Below are positions 1 to 6,345 of a stretch of DNA of 11,431 nucleotides, one piece after another. Below the pieces are notes generated by a model that had not been told where the DNA came from, made no database searches, and saw nothing but the letters and a program-made list of their open reading frames with translations. Positions within the stretch are counted from its first letter, which is position 1, and each line of letters opens with the position of its first letter. The DNA is from an uncultured Barnesiella sp. Its GTDB lineage: Bacteria > Bacteroidota > Bacteroidia > Bacteroidales > Barnesiellaceae_A. The position numbers and the translations under genes are program-made. The stretch covers positions 1 to 11,431 of the forward strand of contig CAJGDT010000037.1 in the NCBI GenBank assembly GCA_904502265.1, in the 5' to 3' direction.

Positions 1-46
1 ATACCGCACAGAAAGAGAATACCGACGATAAAATTATTTTCTTCAT
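1..46 (-). CDS. Start of an exported protein, cut by the left window edge
   Basis: An ATG at 44-46 on the minus strand opens a frame that reads MKKIILSSVFSFCAV and runs off the window. The two lysines followed by a hydrophobic run look like the start of a signal peptide, or a lipoprotein signal if a lipobox follows beyond the edge. It begins only 12 nt after the stop codon of the T9SS-sorted protein gene, so it is probably the next gene of the same envelope operon. Fifteen codons are too few to assign a family. The call rests on position, spacing and the typical MKK start, which matches the other exported proteins in this operon. Confidence 0.55.
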   Translation of the reverse strand, partial: MKKIILSSVFSFCAV

Positions 47-58
47 AAAAGATTATTA

Positions 59-823
59 TTAGCGAACTACAATCTTTTGAGACTTCACATTGCGGCCGTT
101 CTCAACCAAGGTATATACATATACACCTTTAGAAAGACGCTCAAGTGCTACCTCACCATTGTTACCATCAAGAGCAACATTAGCTACGCGAGCACCAACA
201 ATGTTTGTAACAACGAGGCTACGCTCAGCAACTGCATCAAATGCATAGTTGCAAACGAGGTTAGTACCACGTTGGTATACATTCATATTGTTGTTTACAC
301 CGGCCTTGTTTACTGCAGCTACATACTTAGCATAGTCGAAGATAACTGTTACATATGTAAAATCATCTTCATTAGCAGCATTTACCAACATATAGTCGGC
401 CTTAATGTAAGCATCTTGATAGCCACCAAAGTCGGGTTGGTTAGACATAATCATAAATGCAGTATGGAACGCACAGTCGGGCTTGCCTTCAGCATCTACA
501 TAAAAAGGAGGAGCTGTAACAGACTCACCGGCAACACATTGCCATGTACACAAGCTCAGGCCATCACCAAAACCGGGGATACCCATCAACTCAGAGTACT
601 TATTATCGTAGCTCTCATATGACATGATCACCTCAACATCTTCACCTGTATTATTTTTAAACTCGACATGCCAAGGCATTTCACCTGCTTCAGCATCAAA
701 CTCTGTCACTTCAACAACAGCACCATCTTGAAGCACTTCACCTTTGTACATCATTTGTACCGATTGTGCTTGTACGCTTACTGCAGCAACTGCAGCAGCA
801 ACAAAAAGTAAAATTTTCTTCAT
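59..823 (-). CDS. Secreted protein with T9SS type A C-terminal sorting domain
   Basis: This 254-residue protein begins with a Sec signal peptide (about residues 1-20, ending VSVQAQ). The middle part (about 21-180) is rich in aromatic and acidic residues and looks like beta-sandwich; I do not recognise its family. The last 70 residues or so resemble the T9SS type A sorting domain: a small beta-sandwich with a GARVANVAL strand, an LSKGVYVYTL motif and a basic end KSQKIVVR. In that pathway the C-terminal domain carries the protein through the outer membrane and is then usually removed, leaving the cargo released or attached to surface lipopolysaccharide. Cysteines are C92, C96 (a CTWQC motif), C117 and C191, which could form disulfides. 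The gene lies 37 nt after the Omp28-type gene in the same orientation, so they are probably co-transcribed. The sorting domain is fairly certain; the cargo function is unknown. Confidence 0.82.
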   Translation of the reverse strand: MKKILLFVAAAVAAVSVQAQSVQMMYKGEVLQDGAVVEVTEFDAEAGEMPWHVEFKNNTGEDVEVIMSYESYDNKYSELMGIPGFGDGLSLCTWQCVAGESVTAPPFYVDAEGKPDCAFHTAFMIMSNQPDFGGYQDAYIKADYMLVNAANEDDFTYVTVIFDYAKYVAAVNKAGVNNNMNVYQRGTNLVCNYAFDAVAERSLVVTNIVGARVANVALDGNNGEVALERLSKGVYVYTLVENGRNVKSQKIVVR

Positions 824-860
824 ACTATATCCTTTCTTTTATAATTTATATACATATATA

Positions 861-1691
861 TTATTGAGCCACTACGTCGGCTTGGTTGCATTGCAATACG
901 CGCTTGCTACCATTCTCATATACAAATACCACTACCGCGCAGTTCTCTGCAACCCATTTCTCATTGAGAGTGGTTGTACAAGTATATGTAGCTTTTTCAC
1001 CGGCAGGAAGCGATTGAATGCTTTCACCCCAAGTGCCGTTAGCAGCAGCACGGAATACATGATTATGCTCATACTCCTCATCAACAATGTCACCGGGTTT
1101 CAATTGCATACCAATGACATTCTCAACGATTTGCACTTGCAAGTTGAGGTCAGCAGGCATATTTTCATAAGCCTCTACTTCGGTAGTAACTGTCAACTCG
1201 CGTGAAGCAGCATCGAAAGCAACAGTAGGCAACACTTCACAAACGGGCTCTTTACCAAGCTCAGCGATGGCATAAGTCATCCATTTTTCTTTGGTACGTA
1301 CAGCCCAGTCTTCGCCAGTAAAGTGTTCGCGATTGAGCATAGCTGCGGGGTTGGCTTGTACGCCAAAGTAGTTATAATAAGTTGCTCCATCGGCAGTAAT
1401 GAAATTTTGCTTAGCAAACTCACCGGTAGGCATAGCCAACATACCGGCATGGATACCAATTACCATTACACGACCGGGATAAAACTCTTGTATTTCATGA
1501 ACAATAGCAGCACCATCGGGACAGTTTACACACTTATGACCGGTAAACTCTTCAATAAGCAAACGTTGTACACGCTCACCACCTTGTTGTTCTACCTCAA
1601 TGTAACGGTCATTCTCGGGTATAACATCACACGACACGAAAGCGGCCACTACAAAAACAAATGCTATAATATTAAATAATGTGCGTTTCAT
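861..1691 (-). CDS. Omp28-type outer-membrane lipoprotein with thioredoxin-like CxxC
   Basis: This 276-residue protein starts with a signal peptide whose hydrophobic run ends AAFVSC, so C21 is a plausible lipidation site, although F at -3 is not the classic lipobox residue. The next segment, LLIEEFTGHKCVNCPDGA, holds a CVNC active-site-like motif (C54, C57) and GVQANPAAM (P115) fits the cis-proline position of a thioredoxin fold. The remainder (about 150-276) is a predicted beta domain with further cysteines C151, C238, C251 and C268. This arrangement matches the Omp28-related outer-membrane proteins first known from Porphyromonas gingivalis, whose biochemical role is not settled. The start codon lies 6 nt after the stop of the DUF6029-type gene, which indicates tight co-expression. 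Redox activity is an inference from the motif. A surface-lectin or adhesin role is an alternative. Confidence 0.85.
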   Translation of the reverse strand: MKRTLFNIIAFVFVVAAFVSCDVIPENDRYIEVEQQGGERVQRLLIEEFTGHKCVNCPDGAAIVHEIQEFYPGRVMVIGIHAGMLAMPTGEFAKQNFITADGATYYNYFGVQANPAAMLNREHFTGEDWAVRTKEKWMTYAIAELGKEPVCEVLPTVAFDAASRELTVTTEVEAYENMPADLNLQVQIVENVIGMQLKPGDIVDEEYEHNHVFRAAANGTWGESIQSLPAGEKATYTCTTTLNEKWVAENCAVVVFVYENGSKRVLQCNQADVVAQ

Positions 1692-1697
1692 ACTTTA

Positions 1698-3359
1698 TTA
1701 GAAGTTATAAGAGTAAGAAATTTGAACACCACGAGTTGCGGGGATGTAACGGCATACGCCACCGGCACAGTTATAACCGGCACGTGTACGTACATAACCT
1801 GCTTGCAAACGGTGTGAGCCATAAGTACCTGTCACAAGAGCTTGATAATAGTGAATGTTGGTATCGCCAACGTTCCACATATCGGCAACTGTAAACATCA
1901 AGTAGGGCAATACTGATACCTCAACAAGGCCATACAACCAATCGCCTTGGTCTTGCTTGGTGTTGAGATATTGCAACTCCATACGAGCTGTCACAGTCTT
2001 GCTTATTTGGTATTTACCATCAAGCACAATAATGTGCGAGTCAATCATACCACCCTCACCTTCGATTACCGACTTATTGTACTTTTGGAACATATACATA
2101 GCCGATAATTTGAAATCTTTGGTAAACTTCTTGCTAAGTTCGATACCGGCCTCGGCATAGAACAAGTCACCCATACCGAAGAAGGGAGATGTGTAACCAT
2201 TTGAACCCATAACACCATATTTACCTACGGGTGCATTTGACAATGTACCATCTACGTAGTTACGCTCGATGTCGTAAATAAGCGATCCGCGCAATACGAG
2301 GTCAGTACCATATTTACCACCCAAAGCAGTCTTACGAGGGAATTTGTAACGGAACTCACCTTGGAAAGCCCACTCACCCATCAATTGTGTTGCATAGGGA
2401 TAGAGAGCTGCCAACGCATATGTATGTTGGTATGAGAATGCGGGCAAGTAGTTGATGTAGCACGATGACGAAACGGGGTCGGCACTACGCTCGGTACGGA
2501 AAGCAAAGTTATCGCTACGCTTAGCTTGAACAAAGAAGCTCATACCCTTTTGCGAATAAGAAGCCGACAACATAGCAACTTGTCCGGGCTTATAGATATA
2601 TCCGTTGCTTGCAGTGGGGTCATTTGCTTTATATGCATACTCCGCCAAAAGGTCAAAACCACCGGCACCAAACTTAAGACGAGCATCGAATGCACCTACA
2701 TTGGCAGGAAGGTTAAGACGATATTGAGGTGTAGCATAAACAATCTCATCCTCTTCATGACGCGACACATAAGATGCACCCAACATCATACGGATATTAT
2801 TCTCAGCAAGGGGTTTAAACCACTCTTCAAATCCGAGTTCCACATCGGCACCCATAATAGAAGCATCGGTCCACTCCCAGTAATGACGTTGAATACCGGC
2901 AAGAGCTTTCAAGCGCACACCGGGGATAATAGAAGTCTTTATACGACCACCCAAGATGGCATTATCAACACCCAAAGAGCGTTCTTCGTAACCATAGAGA
3001 ACAAAGCCACTACCGAATTGCTCATAGAAAGTACCGGCAGTAATCTCGGTATTGGCAACATTACCGCTTACAAAGAAGTGAGGCACACCCCATCCCTTAA
3101 AGGCATCTTCGAAACCGGGAAGAGGGAATTCCAAAAACTCTGCGCGCAAACCAGCCGAGATATATTGGCTATGCACATTCAATGTAAGATATGTATTGGT
3201 GTTGAAATCACCGGTATATTCAGTACCGATAGCCTCATCTTGTTGAGGAACGAGCATGTCGCTCTGTATACTACCAGTAACAGTAGCCGTGCCCAAGTCT
3301 ACGGCATACATACCGAGACTTGCGCACGCCATTAATGCGAGTGCTATGTGTTTTTTCAT
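1698..3359 (-). CDS. DUF6029-type outer-membrane beta-barrel protein
   Basis: With the ATG at 3359 the protein has 553 residues. A TTG two codons upstream is in frame, but the ATG gives the usual MKK signal peptide start, ending near GMYAVD. The rest is a run of alternating polar/hydrophobic segments rich in Y, F, G and A, such as LTLNVHSQYISAGLRAEFLEF and TARMELQYLNTKQ, typical of an outer-membrane barrel. The final strand GVQISYSYNF ends in phenylalanine, as expected of a BAM-recognised barrel. I recognise it as the Bacteroidota DUF6029 family, which has no assigned function. Just before the last strand lies a CAGGVC motif (C531, C536), predicted to be in the last extracellular loop. The gene lies between tlpA (31-nt gap) and the Omp28-type gene (6-nt gap). 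It could be a channel, a receptor or a scaffold for its two thioredoxin-like neighbours. Confidence 0.85.
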   Translation of the reverse strand: MKKHIALALMACASLGMYAVDLGTATVTGSIQSDMLVPQQDEAIGTEYTGDFNTNTYLTLNVHSQYISAGLRAEFLEFPLPGFEDAFKGWGVPHFFVSGNVANTEITAGTFYEQFGSGFVLYGYEERSLGVDNAILGGRIKTSIIPGVRLKALAGIQRHYWEWTDASIMGADVELGFEEWFKPLAENNIRMMLGASYVSRHEEDEIVYATPQYRLNLPANVGAFDARLKFGAGGFDLLAEYAYKANDPTASNGYIYKPGQVAMLSASYSQKGMSFFVQAKRSDNFAFRTERSADPVSSSCYINYLPAFSYQHTYALAALYPYATQLMGEWAFQGEFRYKFPRKTALGGKYGTDLVLRGSLIYDIERNYVDGTLSNAPVGKYGVMGSNGYTSPFFGMGDLFYAEAGIELSKKFTKDFKLSAMYMFQKYNKSVIEGEGGMIDSHIIVLDGKYQISKTVTARMELQYLNTKQDQGDWLYGLVEVSVLPYLMFTVADMWNVGDTNIHYYQALVTGTYGSHRLQAGYVRTRAGYNCAGGVCRYIPATRGVQISYSYNF

Positions 3360-3390
3360 AGACAATATCTATACTTCTAGTATTTTTAGA

Positions 3391-3876
3391 TTATTTTTTG
3401 AGCAAAGCTCTTACTGCTTCAATGAGGTGCTCCTCTGAGCCATCAGTATATTGAGTACGAGTCTCAACAACGTTATTTTTACCATCAATAATAAATACAG
3501 TGGGAACCATATTTACACCCATAGCACGTTTGAAATCGCCATTGGGGTCGAGCAATACTTGATACTCGTAACCTTTGCTATTAACAAGAGGTTTAACTTT
3601 AGACTCATCTTGAGCCTTGTCAATAGAAACAGCGATAAGTTTTACACCTGTTTCGTCTTGCCAGTCAGCATACACCTCATTCACAGCATCAAGCTCACGC
3701 AAGCAGGGCTTACACCAAGTAGCAAAGAAGCTGATAATGTAAGGCTTACCATCATTATTCAACTTAGCTGTATCAATGCGTTTGCCATCGATATCTTTCA
3801 ATTGCACAGAAGGAAGTTCAGCAAAAGCCGACACACTCAAAAACAATGCCACTACGGCCAACAAAAATTTTTTCAT
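3391..3876 (-). CDS. Periplasmic TlpA-like thioredoxin-fold oxidoreductase
   Basis: This 161-residue protein has a cleavable signal peptide (residues 1-19, ending SAFA). The following thioredoxin fold carries the active site FFATWCKPCLREL (C55, C58) and the cis-proline in NMVPTVFII (P125). This fits the TlpA/ResA/AlkP-redoxin group, which mostly reduces disulfides in periplasmic proteins using electrons from the inner membrane. The length is that of a single minimal domain, without the N-terminal extension seen in many Bacteroidota TlpA proteins. It is the first gene of the minus-strand envelope operon, behind a promoter-like site about 150 nt upstream. Its likely partners are the cysteine-bearing products encoded downstream. 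The fold and the active site are clear; the substrate is an inference from gene order. Confidence 0.9.
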   Translation of the reverse strand: MKKFLLAVVALFLSVSAFAELPSVQLKDIDGKRIDTAKLNNDGKPYIISFFATWCKPCLRELDAVNEVYADWQDETGVKLIAVSIDKAQDESKVKPLVNSKGYEYQVLLDPNGDFKRAMGVNMVPTVFIIDGKNNVVETRTQYTDGSEEHLIEAVRALLKK

Positions 3877-4034
3877 AACAATGTATTTATTTCATTAATA
3901 TTAATTACTAAATCTTTGTCATTAAGACTCAAAATTCACTATTTGGTTTAATCCTCTGAATAAATATCACAAATTAAAAGCAAAAATCTGACTTTCGACC
4001 GAGCTAAAAACCGCCAAAAGCCACTTTCTCAGTG

Positions 4035-4067
4035 CAAAGATAATAAAAGTCTCTTACACCAATACAA
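4035..4067 (-). promoter_or_regulatory. Bacteroidota-type promoter for the tlpA operon
   Basis: On the minus strand 4035-4042 reads TATCTTTG, an exact match to the Bacteroidota -7 element TAnnTTTG, and it is followed by CACT as in many such promoters. A TTG at 4065-4067, 22 nt upstream, could be the -33 element; spacing is slightly longer than the usual 19-21. Transcription would start near 4028, giving a leader of about 150 nt before the tlpA start codon. The match is by eye. Confidence 0.6.
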
Positions 4068-4118
4068 TGTTTATGCAATTTTATTATTTGTTAAGCTATA
4101 AAACAACCACTTTACACA

Positions 4119-5327
4119 TTACTTTTTATCTTGTGCATCTTGATAGGTTTTGGCCAATCCACCTTCGGCAGTCTCTTTATAAAGACTTGGCAAGTCATGT
4201 CCCGTTTCTCGCATCGCACTCACCACATTATCAAACGGCACACGATGACGACCATCGGAGAACATAGCAAATGCTCCCGCATCATACGCACGTGTTGCAG
4301 CAAACGCATTACGCTCTATACATGGTATTTGCACCAATCCACACACGGGATCACAGGTAAGGCCGAGGTGATGCTCCAGTCCCATTTCGGCAGCATACTC
4401 TATTTGTGATATCGAACCACCCGACAGCTGGCAAGAAGCAGCTGCTGCCATAGCACACGCCACACCTATCTCACCTTGGCAACCCACTTGAGCACCTGAT
4501 ATCGAAGCATTATGCTTAACCACATTTCCAAACAGTCCGGCCGTAGCCAATGCCCGCAAAATACGCGAATCGGGTAAGTGAAATTGGTCTTTCATATAAT
4601 ACAACACAGCAGGCAATACTCCACACGAGCCACATGTGGGAGCTGTAACTATCGTACCACCCGATGCATTCTCCTCAATAACAGCAAGGGCATACGAATA
4701 CATAAGACCTCTATTATAAAGTTGCTTCACCGAATTTTGTGCATGTATATAGTAGTCACCCGCTTTGCGACGCACACCAAGTCCTCCGGGCAAGACACCT
4801 TCGGCATCAAGACCTCTTTTTATAGCCTCTTGCATTACACGCCACACTTCGGCAAGATATTCCCAAACATCGGCACCTTCGCAATGCTCCACGTATTCCC
4901 AGAAACTATAGCCTTGATTTTGACACCACTCCAATATTTCTTTTATTGAGGTTTTGTCATACAACTTCACATCGGCACAAACATCATCACTCAACGCGCC
5001 ACCGCCCACACTAAAGGTGGTCCACGAACGCATTACAGCTCCATGTTCGTCCATCGCCTCAAATCGCATACCATTGGGATGCTCCGGCAACACCTCCTGC
5101 GGGCGCCATTCTATTGTTATTGGCGCACTTTTTGACAGCACATCGGTGATGGCAGCATCGGTCAAGTGACCACGACCAGTAGCAGCCAAACTACCATAAA
5201 GCACCACTTTATATGCCGACGCATCGGGTGTTTGACTCAAAAATTCTTGTGCGGCACGGCGAGGCGCCATCGTATGGCTGCTCGACGGGCCACAGCCTAT
5301 ACGGTATATATTCTTAATAGACTCCAT
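4119..5327 (-). CDS. sdaA: L-serine ammonia-lyase (serine dehydratase), iron-sulfur, single chain
   Basis: The enzyme converts L-serine to pyruvate and ammonia in the cytoplasm, feeding serine into central carbon metabolism. The 402-residue product contains both parts of the single-chain form. The N-terminal beta domain has the conserved GPSSSHTMAPRRAA motif (residues 13-26). The C-terminal catalytic alpha domain has TAPTCGSCGVLPAVLYY, VGCQGEIGVAC and LTCDPVCGLVQIPCIERNA. C283, C325 and C336 are spaced 42 and 11 residues apart, as for the three ligands of the [4Fe-4S] cluster in this family. The C-terminal tail ends DAQDKK with no cysteine, so the fourth-ligand tail cysteine I recall from the Legionella enzyme is absent. 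The ATG at 5327 is right for the family N-terminus. The gene is monocistronic in appearance, with a separate promoter in front of the next gene, tlpA, and is divergent from the polysaccharide-export unit. Confidence 0.95.
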   Translation of the reverse strand: MESIKNIYRIGCGPSSSHTMAPRRAAQEFLSQTPDASAYKVVLYGSLAATGRGHLTDAAITDVLSKSAPITIEWRPQEVLPEHPNGMRFEAMDEHGAVMRSWTTFSVGGGALSDDVCADVKLYDKTSIKEILEWCQNQGYSFWEYVEHCEGADVWEYLAEVWRVMQEAIKRGLDAEGVLPGGLGVRRKAGDYYIHAQNSVKQLYNRGLMYSYALAVIEENASGGTIVTAPTCGSCGVLPAVLYYMKDQFHLPDSRILRALATAGLFGNVVKHNASISGAQVGCQGEIGVACAMAAAASCQLSGGSISQIEYAAEMGLEHHLGLTCDPVCGLVQIPCIERNAFAATRAYDAGAFAMFSDGRHRVPFDNVVSAMRETGHDLPSLYKETAEGGLAKTYQDAQDKK

Positions 5328-5355
5328 ATCTCACAACGAGTATTAAAATTCCCGA

Positions 5356-5363
5356 CAAAGTTA
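5356..5363 (-). promoter_or_regulatory. Possible -7 element for sdaA
   Basis: The minus strand reads TAACTTTG here, matching TAnnTTTG, 28 nt before the sdaA start codon. I found no TTG at the expected distance upstream, so support is from the -7 element and its position only. Confidence 0.4.
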
Positions 5364-5466
5364 CAAATAATCAATAAATTCACGTCATACCAAGCCATCC
5401 AATGTATATTCTTTTGTCTCTTTTTTCAAATACAGCAAATATTTAACAAAAAGAGCCTCACTAAGA

Positions 5467-5497
5467 TTGTCCACATAAAATATAATTGGTAATTTTG
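5467..5497 (+). promoter_or_regulatory. Bacteroidota-type promoter for the polysaccharide-export genes
   Basis: TAATTTTG at 5490-5497 matches the -7 element TAnnTTTG, and TTG at 5467-5469 lies 20 nt upstream, the usual spacing for the -33 element. Transcription would begin near 5503, leaving a leader of roughly 25 nt before the ATG at 5530. This is the best-formed promoter in the window. Confidence 0.6.
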
Positions 5498-5529
5498 TGC
5501 CGTCTAAGCATTTTTCAAAACCCTGAAAT

Positions 5530-6339
5530 ATGAAAAAATCAGCATTCTACATATTCATTATAGCATCGCTATTTCTAACATCTTGCCAACTCACCCAAAA
5601 GGTGCCTTACATGCAACAAATAGACGATGTACCTATCGAAGTGTTCACCAATGCACCTACCGTACCCGAGCAGATTATTCGCCCCGGCGATTTGTTGGAT
5701 ATTACCGTTATGGCAACCGATCGCACATCGGTACAGCCATTCAACCGCCGCGTTGTCGACGTAATGACTGTTCGCACATCGAGCTACTCACAAGAAGAGC
5801 TCAACTACTATTTGGTTGACAATAACGGATATATTGACATGCCTGTTTTGGGTCGCATCAAGGCTCAAGGCATGACAAAAAGTGAACTTGAGGAGTATGT
5901 ACGTAATCAGATTTATCCCCGATACATACACGAAATACCGTCAGTTACTGTACGATTTGAGAACTTCCGCATATCTGTTATTGGCGATGTTCTCAAACCA
6001 GGCTCGTACACAATTCCCAACGAACGTGTAAACCTACTCGAGGCATTGGCCCTTGCCGGTGACCTCAACATCACAGGTCGTCGCGACAATGTATTACTTG
6101 TACGCATCAATTCGGATGGCTCGCGCACCACAGCTCGCATCGACCTCAACGACAAAGAACTTATCATGTCGCCCTTCTTCTACCTCCAACAAAACGACAT
6201 CATCTATGTAGAGCCTAACCAATCGAAGGCAGCAAGTGCTTACTCGGTACCTCCTGCAGCTTCAATTGCCATCAGTGCCACCAGCGTTGCCTTGTCGGCA
6301 GCATCACTCATTCTTACTATCTTGACATACTCAAAATAA
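5530..6339 (+). CDS. Wza-like polysaccharide export outer-membrane lipoprotein
   Basis: The product belongs to the outer-membrane polysaccharide export (OPX) family, which forms the exit pore for capsule or exopolysaccharide. The lipoprotein signal ends FLTSCQ, giving lipidated C19. The Poly_export domain (about 45-145) contains IRPGDLLDITV and NNGYIDMPVLGRI. One SLBB domain (about 146-215) contains SVIGDVLKPGSYTIPNERV and LALAGDLNITGRRDN. A hydrophobic segment at about 241-266, rich in Ala, Ser and Ile, closes the 269-residue protein. It is much shorter than Escherichia coli Wza (about 380 residues) and has a single SLBB domain, which is common in Bacteroidota. The C-terminal segment may be the membrane-crossing helix. 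Its stop codon lies 6 nt before the next ATG, so it is translated from one message with the Wzc-like kinase, its usual partner. Family assignment is firm; the exported glycan is unknown. Confidence 0.93.
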   Translation: MKKSAFYIFIIASLFLTSCQLTQKVPYMQQIDDVPIEVFTNAPTVPEQIIRPGDLLDITVMATDRTSVQPFNRRVVDVMTVRTSSYSQEELNYYLVDNNGYIDMPVLGRIKAQGMTKSELEEYVRNQIYPRYIHEIPSVTVRFENFRISVIGDVLKPGSYTIPNERVNLLEALALAGDLNITGRRDNVLLVRINSDGSRTTARIDLNDKELIMSPFFYLQQNDIIYVEPNQSKAASAYSVPPAASIAISATSVALSAASLILTILTYSK

Positions 6340-6345
6340 CAAATA

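Noticed and set aside
2526..3335. A 269-codon open frame on the plus strand
   Set aside because: It lies wholly opposite the DUF6029-type barrel gene, has a low-quality composition with many Ile, Thr and Cys, and has no recognisable domain. It is a shadow of the real gene.
3360..3365. In-frame TTG start two codons before the ATG of the barrel gene
   Set aside because: The ATG at 3359 gives the standard MKK signal peptide start, and TTG is a weaker start codon.
4068..4118. Possible terminator after sdaA (TTGTT/AACAA hairpin on the minus strand)
   Set aside because: The stem is only five A-T-rich pairs and no T run follows.
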